From Sinotaia quadrata (Eukaryota > Mollusca > Gastropoda > Architaenioglossa > Viviparidae): a stretch of DNA of 64,000 bases. Made by a program: the position numbers and the translations under genes. Below the pieces are notes generated by a model that had not been told where the DNA came from, ran no database searches, and saw nothing but the letters and a program-made list of their open reading frames with translations. The stretch lies in the NCBI GenBank assembly GCA_028829895.1, contig CM054181.1:68191259-68255258 (forward strand), in the 5' to 3' direction. This document shows positions 57,996 through 64,000 of the stretch, piece by piece; positions within the stretch are counted from its first letter, which is position 1; each line of letters begins with the position of its first letter.

Positions 57996-58480
57996 CAAAC
58001 ACATTTTTACACGAATACTTGAAGACTATGCAAATAATAATTGGGGGTCACTAAGGCAAGGGAGATAACTACTGACCTTTCTGAATAAAATTTTGTTTAC
58101 AAAGTTATCTCGTTGAAATGGCGGCACTAGGGTGAAGGAAGTATACGTTTTTGCTACAGGTCTGTGTTACAGAAAATGGTCAGCCCGGTTTAGTTTGTAT
58201 AATTATTTTATAAAATATATTTCAAGGAATTAAAACGGCATGTTGTTTAAAACTACTGAGGCATGTCTGGAGCCATGTTTCAATAGTAAACATAATTTTG
58301 ACTTACTGTCACTAGAACTAGTCATAAGATAATTGCGTGTGTACATGTGTGTGTGTCTTTGTGTTTTGTGCTTTTGAATTGTTACCAGAAATAACAGTAG
58401 GAGGTGATTTGTTCTAGTTGTAAAATTATATACTTATTATAAGTGTCTAATAAATTTCTTCACGTTTATCCACTTATACA
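57996..58480. other. Unassigned sequence with small inverted repeat
   Basis: Single-copy-looking DNA holding GAGATAACT (58062-58070) and its inverse AGTTATCTC (58103-58111). No gene. Confidence 0.5.
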
Positions 58481-58481
58481 G

Positions 58482-58513
58482 CATTCATTCATTCATTCAT
58501 TCATTCATTCATT
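58482..58513. repeat. (ATTC)n microsatellite
   Basis: Seven to eight ATTC units. Confidence 0.95.
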
Positions 58514-59095
58514 GGTAGAGATTCTCTGGTAAATATCCATTCCTCGTTGATGCCACATGTGGTGACCGGACCGAGTAATCTCTCTTTCGAAAATGCTTCT
58601 CAAGAAAGTAAACACAGACCTGACCTGTTCCCCGTAGTCCATTTAAGAATATTTAATTAAGTCATTTTGCTTTATTATTTAGTTCACAGTTAACCAATTC
58701 ATTTAATAATTTTGCCTGTTCGTGATGTCCACATTTGTCCATTAAATTCAGCCATTTCGTGATTATCATGTCTCTCATTCTCAGGGCGTGTTTAGTATGT
58801 GTTAGTATGGATGAGATCAGTTGTCAAAACTGTTATGGTCAGTTAACGACAGTTTTGGGGGTAATCACTTTTTGAGACAACATGGAGATGGTAATTTCGT
58901 AGCAATGTTGATGACAGTGTGTAAATGGTCCGTTTGTGACAATGTTTAGTTGATGACAATTATGTATGGCCCCCAGTTCGTGACAGCGGCCTATGATCGG
59001 TTTGTGCGGTGTAACTGTGGGGTTAGTGAAGCTTCGGTTTTCTCAGTTCGCGTGTGTGGACTCTGTTATTGCATATCGGGACATCAGTCAGGAAC
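58514..59095. other. Diverged repeat-like sequence
   Basis: From 58800 on, words such as GACAGTTTTGGGG, GGTCAGTT and GTGACAGTG recur irregularly, probably the decayed edge of the following array. Confidence 0.45.
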
Positions 59096-59255
59096 AGTGA
59101 TTATATGGTCAGTTCGTGACTGTTGATATGGTCACATCGTGACTGTTGATATGGTTAGATCATGGCTGTTGATATGGTCACATCGTGACTGTTGATATGG
59201 TCAGATCGTGACTGTTGATGTGATCTGGTAATGACAGTGTTGATATGGTCTGATT
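59096..59255. repeat. 23-24-bp minisatellite
   Basis: Six to seven units of TCGTGACTGTTGATATGGTC plus ACA or AGA. Confidence 0.92.
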
Positions 59256-59640
59256 TGTTTATATTCACTTACAATAAACTTATTTAAAGACCGCTCTCCT
59301 TCCTGATGCCTATAACTGGAATGACGTGTGCTTAAAGCGGCAAGCACGGCAAGAAAGAAATACAAATTCATATCCACTCTCTTCATGAAACCCACCACGA
59401 GGACTACTTAGCGGCTGAGTTTCTCCGTTGCCAAGTTACATTTTAACCGCCTAAGCCTCACTCGAACCCATCTCCTCCACACCCAAACAAAAAGCAGGTA
59501 TTCCTTCTAAGAAACAGGCCCCTCCCATTTTGATTAAACGTTTTAAACCCGATAATGTAAAGTGAAAATAATGTTGGTTGCACTTGAAATTAAAGCAGTG
59601 TACGCGTTGCAACGCCGCACCATGTTTCAACGTTAGTTAC
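59256..59640. other. Unassigned sequence
   Basis: No feature recognised. The minus frame 59201-59398 overlaps the array. Confidence 0.4.
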
Positions 59641-60260
59641 AGTGGCTAGTTACAGTCACGTGGTCCACAAACAAATGTTATTGGGTACAGAGGCTAGCAT
59701 CAAGTGGTCCACAAACAAGTGTTATTGGGTACAAGGCTAGCGTCACGTGGTCCACAAACAAGTGTTATTGGGTAAAATGGCTAGCGTCACGTGGTCCACA
59801 AACAAGTGTTATTGGGTACAAGGCTAGTGTCACGTGGTCCACAAATAAATGTTATTGGGTACAATGGCTACCGTCACGTGGTTCACAAACAAATGTTATT
59901 AAGTAGAGAGTTTGACATCATGTGGTCAATGAGTCAAATGTTATGGGTAGAGAGATTTACATTACGTGGTCTACGAGTCAAATCTTATTTGGGTAGAAAG
60001 ATTAACATCACGTAGTCAATGAGTCAAATGTTATTGGGTAGATTAGGTGTACATCACGTGATCTAGGGGTAAAATGTTATTGGGTAGAGAGACTGACATC
60101 AGATAGTCTATGAGTCAAATGTTATTGGGTAGAGTGATCTACATCTCGCGGTGTACGAGTCAAATGTTATTTGAGTAGAAAGATTAACATGACTGGGTCA
60201 ATGAGTTAAATGTTATTGGTTAGAGAGATTTACATTACTTGGTCTAGGAGCCAAGTGATA
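59641..60260. repeat. 43-bp minisatellite with diverged right half
   Basis: The left half has near-identical units CACGTGGTCCACAAACAAGT, GTTATTGGGTACAAGGCTAG, CGT. The right half (from 59890) has diverged units with ATGAGTCAAATGTTATTGGG and TAGAGAGATT. Confidence 0.93.
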
Positions 60261-61155
60261 TTTGGTTGAATAGTTAGTGTGCTGTGATCTAGTAAACAAT
60301 GGCACAAACGGGATTTCCAGAAAAGAGGCAAAAACTTATACAAAAAACTAACCGGAAATTTTATTTGTATACTTCCAAAATATATTTCATATTAGTTATA
60401 CAGTTAACAAGATACACAAAGACGCTTTCAGAAAATATACTTGGTTCAGAAAATATATATCCATTCCATAATATTTTTTTAAAAAATGCAGTTGAAAACA
60501 ATAAATAAGTACATGTTTAAAGTCAAGACCCGATAACAGTTATCTGTTGGTTCAGTTTAATTTTGAGAGACCATCCCACACTATATGTCAGTCGTGAAGC
60601 AGCCAGATTCAGTGCAAAACCAAATATTTTTTATTATTTATTTAAATCAATGACTGAACCCTAAAGCAAATATCACGAAAGGGCGCACAAACAAAAATTA
60701 TCGATAACTCTGAAAGCTCGGTGCTACAGTTACTTTCTATACGAGTAGTGTCCATTAGATTGTTGAGAATAAGCTATTCACTATTTTAACATTTGAATTG
60801 TTACTTCAAGAAAACTGACTCAGACAGCTGATTGCTCATTCCTTTATGATTGAATCATAAACTGTAAACTGCATAAACTATTATATTTGAAGCTCAAAAT
60901 TCTCCTAGTTTTTCGCATGGTCTCCCTTAGATTACAAACCTCCAGATCTCAATGGAGTGATATACATCCGGCAATGTATTCTCTTCAATCTGTGATATTT
61001 TAAGTAGAAAACGCTTTCTTTCCGGTACGCGTGAACTAGATCATTATTTTAAACATAATAGAATAAGCGACTATTACCTTGTGACGTACACACAGTTTCA
61101 AGGTCGTCGAATGAAACGATCTCCGATATGTCCGAGTTATCACACTGGTACTTCG
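60261..61155. other. Unassigned sequence
   Basis: The plus frame 60299-60508 (69 codons) has no recognised motif. No array. Confidence 0.4.
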
Positions 61156-61159
61156 CAAG

Positions 61160-61614
61160 AGTGGCTCACTAACATCCATCCATGAGTTTTATTTCACAAA
61201 GCTCAAAAGGTTATGTAGCTTTCTGCTCACTAACATCCATCCATGTGTTTTTTTTCACAAGGCAGAAAAAAGGTTTTGTAATCTTCTGCTCACTAACATC
61301 ATTCCATGGGTTTATTTCACAAAGCAGAAAACAAAGTTATGTAGCTTTCTGGTCACTAACATCATTCCATGAGTTTATTTCACAAAGCAGAAAACAAAGT
61401 TATGTAGCTTTGTGGTCACTAACATCATTCCATGAGTTTATTTCACAAAGCAGAAAACAAAGTTATGTAGCTTTGTGGTCACTAACATCATTCCATGAGT
61501 TTATTTCACAAAGCAGAAAACAAAGTTATGTAGCTTTGTGGTCACTAACATCATTCCATGAGTTTATTTCACAAGGCAGAAAACAAAGTTATGTAGCTTT
61601 GTGGTCACGATAAA
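61160..61614. repeat. 63-bp minisatellite, 7 copies
   Basis: GGTCACTAACATCATTCCAT, GAGTTTATTTCACAAAGCAG, AAAACAAAGTTATGTAGCTT, TGT. The last five are almost identical. The 143-codon plus frame 61182-61613 has a 21-residue period and no other support. Confidence 0.96.
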
Positions 61615-61985
61615 CATTCATCCATTGCCTTCCTCTCTGTCCATACATGATATGGCTTTTATTTTTCTTATTATTTTTCTGATATTGTTTGATTGAGTGA
61701 AATTGCATAATTACTTGTTAATCTGGGATATAATCGTAGACTATTAAATATCTTATATTCTTATAAATTATTTTGAAGCTGTAGGATCAATATAAGTTAA
61801 TTGAATGTTAATTTGATTATAGATCAGTGTAGAAAAACAACTGAGAACTTTCACGAAGGATTTAGCAGAATAAATTATAATTACAATTTTCAATACTGTA
61901 ACTATAGCACGAGTTAGCTTGATCTCAATTATCCTGAACTGGAACTATTCAGACATATCAGAAAATAACTGCTAATATTGTGGCT
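61615..61985. other. AT-rich unassigned sequence
   Basis: No feature recognised. Confidence 0.4.
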
Positions 61986-61989
61986 TGTT

Positions 61990-62428
61990 AATAGATAAAT
62001 GAATGGACCTCAGATGGATGTGCGACAGTGGAGTGAGTAATTATTGAGTTATTAATTCATAGATAAATGGACCACAGATGGATGTGCGACAATGGAGTGA
62101 GTTATAAATAAATAAATAAATGGACCACAGATGGATGTGCGACAATGGAGTGAGTTATTAATAGATAGATAAATAAATTGTCTACAGATGGATGTGCGAC
62201 AGTGGAGTGAGTTATAAATAAATAAATAAATGGACCACAGATGGATGTGCCACAGTGAAGTAAGTTATTAATAGATAAATAAATGGACCACATGTGGATG
62301 TGCGACAGTGGAGTGAGTGTTTAATATACAGATGAGTGGACCACAGATGGATGTGCGACAGTGAAGTGAGTTAATAATAGATAGACGAGTGGACCATAGA
62401 TGGAAGTGCGACAGTGGAGTGAGTTGTG
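61990..62428. repeat. 53-64-bp minisatellite, 8 copies
   Basis: Conserved CAGATGGATGTGCGACAGTG plus GAGTGAGTTA, joined by a variable (AAAT)/(GATA) linker that accounts for the length variation (cores at 62011, 62075, 62128, 62185). Confidence 0.93.
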
Positions 62429-62695
62429 GGACAATATTTTCCTTAAAGTTTTAAAAAAATATATTTAGTAAGGACTATGTTTGTTAGTGTTGTAGCGATC
62501 CATGGTTGTTGTAAATATGGTGCTGTGAAAGAATAATTACGTCATCATGGACAATGGCACATGAATAGAGTGTTAACGAAACAATAATATACTTGTATTT
62601 TGATGCTGTAATATAAGATTGATTGAAATGAAATTTTCTTAAACTTTTTTTGTTTTTCCATCACTGATGTGGATGATGTAAGTGGTTTGAGTGCA
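62429..62695. other. Unassigned sequence
   Basis: No feature recognised. Confidence 0.4.
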
Positions 62696-62699
62696 AGTG

Positions 62700-62805
62700 T
62701 GAAAACGCTGCTTTACAGAGTGGTGCAGTTAAACTGCAAATCATTACTTGCTGTGACAACGCTGCTTATAGAGTGTTGCAGTTAAACTGCAAATCATTAT
62801 TTACT
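62700..62805. repeat. Tandem duplication of about 54 bp
   Basis: AACGCTGCTT..AGAGTG.TGC followed by AGTTAAACTGCAAATCATTA occurs twice. Confidence 0.9.
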
Positions 62806-62984
62806 GGTTCACTCTTGATTTATTTAAATGGTGCGTATACAAATGTAACTTTTTAAGTCAGACATTTAAATCATTAAGTGATGTTTATTTGCTATGTCTA
62901 TCTATATATGATAGCCTAATAACTAAGATTAATTAAAATGCAGTATTTAATTAAAAAGAATTTAATCTCCAGAAGGTCGTATGC

Positions 62985-63062
62985 AACATCTATCCATCCA
63001 CCCATCCATTCATCCATCCCCCACCTTCTCGCCCTTCTATCCATCCATCCATTAATCCATTT
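62985..63062. repeat. (ATCC)n-rich tract
   Basis: Interrupted ATCC/CATC tetranucleotide repeats. Confidence 0.92.
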
Positions 63063-64000
63063 ATTTATATCTCTGTAAACAGTGGAGGGTGATGTTTAAA
63101 GTATTTAGATAGGACTATTAATGGTGGTAACGTGTAGTGAAGAAATTGCGGATCGTTAGTGCTATTATTGTCATTTGTAAACGTGCTTGCTTCATCAAAG
63201 TTTAAGGATTAGAATAAGGATATTCTAATAATACTAATTTTAAACTAGAGATTGATGTACCTACATGACAAAATAAAAAACAACAAAAAAAAAAAACAAA
63301 AATAACCACAACAACACAACCAAACTCCTATAAGTTATATTATTATTTAATCACTTTACAATCTTTGACCTTGAACTAAAATACAAATTCTGACCCACAC
63401 AAAACCATCAAACCTAGAACAACAAAATCTTTTATTTTTCTTAATTATTTTATTTTAAAACATTTTCTTTAAAGTTGATATGAAACATTATAAATTCAAC
63501 AAAACAATTTATATATTTCAGTTTATAAACTCAAATAGTCCCTGTTTATTTCCAACAATGCAATTTTTCCTTTTACGAAAGAATAATCTTATTTATTTTA
63601 AACAAGGTGTATTTTCAATTTATAAATTTATCATTTTAGTTTCAAATAATTTGATTGTTTTCAATTTATAAATTATATAATTTTATTTTCAAATAATTTG
63701 ATTGTTTTCAATTTATAAACTTTAATATTTCTTCATTTCCAACAATGCAGATATGCAATTTATGGACTATCCATGTACGAGGCAAAATTTAAAATTAAAC
63801 AAATTTTTAAAAGAAACGAAAAATTCCCAAGTATAGTTAAAGGATTAAAAATTAATTTCTATTTTTATTGAAATACTAAAATGAAAGATGTAAGTAATCA
63901 GATTTTATTTCAGTAATGAACTAAATGTTAAAACATAAATAACAAAATATGCAACGTCAACAGATATAAAGTATCCAATGTACGATCGTTTGTGAATGTT
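63063..64000. other. AT-rich unassigned sequence with a short duplication
   Basis: TTTCAAATAATTTGATTGTT followed by TTCAATTTATAAA occurs twice between 63640 and 63720. Frame 63480-63671 has no motif. Nothing else recognised to the end of the window. Confidence 0.5.

Noticed and set aside
57558..58022. 154-codon plus-strand frame and several antisense frames
   Set aside because: Low-complexity translation of a (CA)n tract, open in several frames on both strands.
59400..59500. tRNA or SINE head from GGGTTCGAGTGAGG on the minus strand
   Set aside because: A B-box-like word only. No A-box at the right distance and no cloverleaf.
61182..61613. 143-codon repeat protein
   Set aside because: Exact 63-bp DNA repeat with a 21-residue period, no start context, signal peptide or family motif.

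Overview
This window is AT-rich, repeat-dominated nuclear DNA from a multicellular animal. The dense (TG)n, (ATCT)n, (TTTC)n and (GATA)n microsatellites, about thirty minisatellite arrays, a tRNA-derived SINE, a pogo/Tigger-like MITE and a Ty3/gypsy-type LTR retrotransposon all point that way. A marine invertebrate, possibly a mollusc, is my best guess. That guess rests on general repeat character and the mollusc-like motif AAGGGAGATAACT near 58 kb, not on any host gene. I found no host protein-coding gene, rRNA or functional tRNA. Most open frames are tandem repeats whose period is a multiple of three, or antisense shadows of the retrotransposon.

The main object is a complete LTR retrotransposon at 39913-48214 (8302 bp), read on the minus strand. 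It has two 1547-bp LTRs with no difference at the places I compared, TG...CA ends, a perfect 5-bp target duplication (ATATG), a primer-binding site, a polypurine tract, and one uninterrupted 1454-codon gag-pol frame. The order of domains is Gag, protease, integrase, reverse transcriptase, RNase H. Integrase therefore precedes reverse transcriptase, the opposite of ordinary Ty3/gypsy elements, although the sequence motifs (GPY/F module, RT and RNase H blocks) are Ty3/gypsy-like. This is the arrangement known from the Gmr1 group. The element looks recently inserted and potentially active.

A second mobile family was worked out by comparing segments within the window. It is a 1.2-1.7 kb repeat with TGTG...CACA ends and perfect 5-bp target duplications at two copies (11604-13307, AAGGG; 30935-32112, GAATT). 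These behave like solo LTRs of an unidentified retroelement. Six further partial copies lie at about 15.3-16.1, 18.7-19.0, 19.8-20.3, 26.2-26.6, 33.9-34.3 (internally inverted) and 52.1-53.0 kb.

Layout. 0-11.5 kb: minisatellites and microsatellites, plus one copy (about 6.48-8.02 kb) of a dispersed element carrying tandem repeats. 11.6-20.3 kb: solo-LTR copies and microsatellites. 20.3-29.6 kb: AT-rich arrays, a 446-bp MITE, a SINE, large 44-bp and 46-bp arrays, and the second copy (about 28.6-29.6 kb) of the minisatellite-bearing element. 30-39.9 kb: solo-LTR copies and homogeneous minisatellites of 33-63 bp. 39.9-48.2 kb: the retrotransposon. 48.2-50 kb: a decayed ORF of probable transposon origin next to a hAT-like end motif. 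50-64 kb: further arrays, one solo-LTR fragment and AT-rich unassigned DNA.
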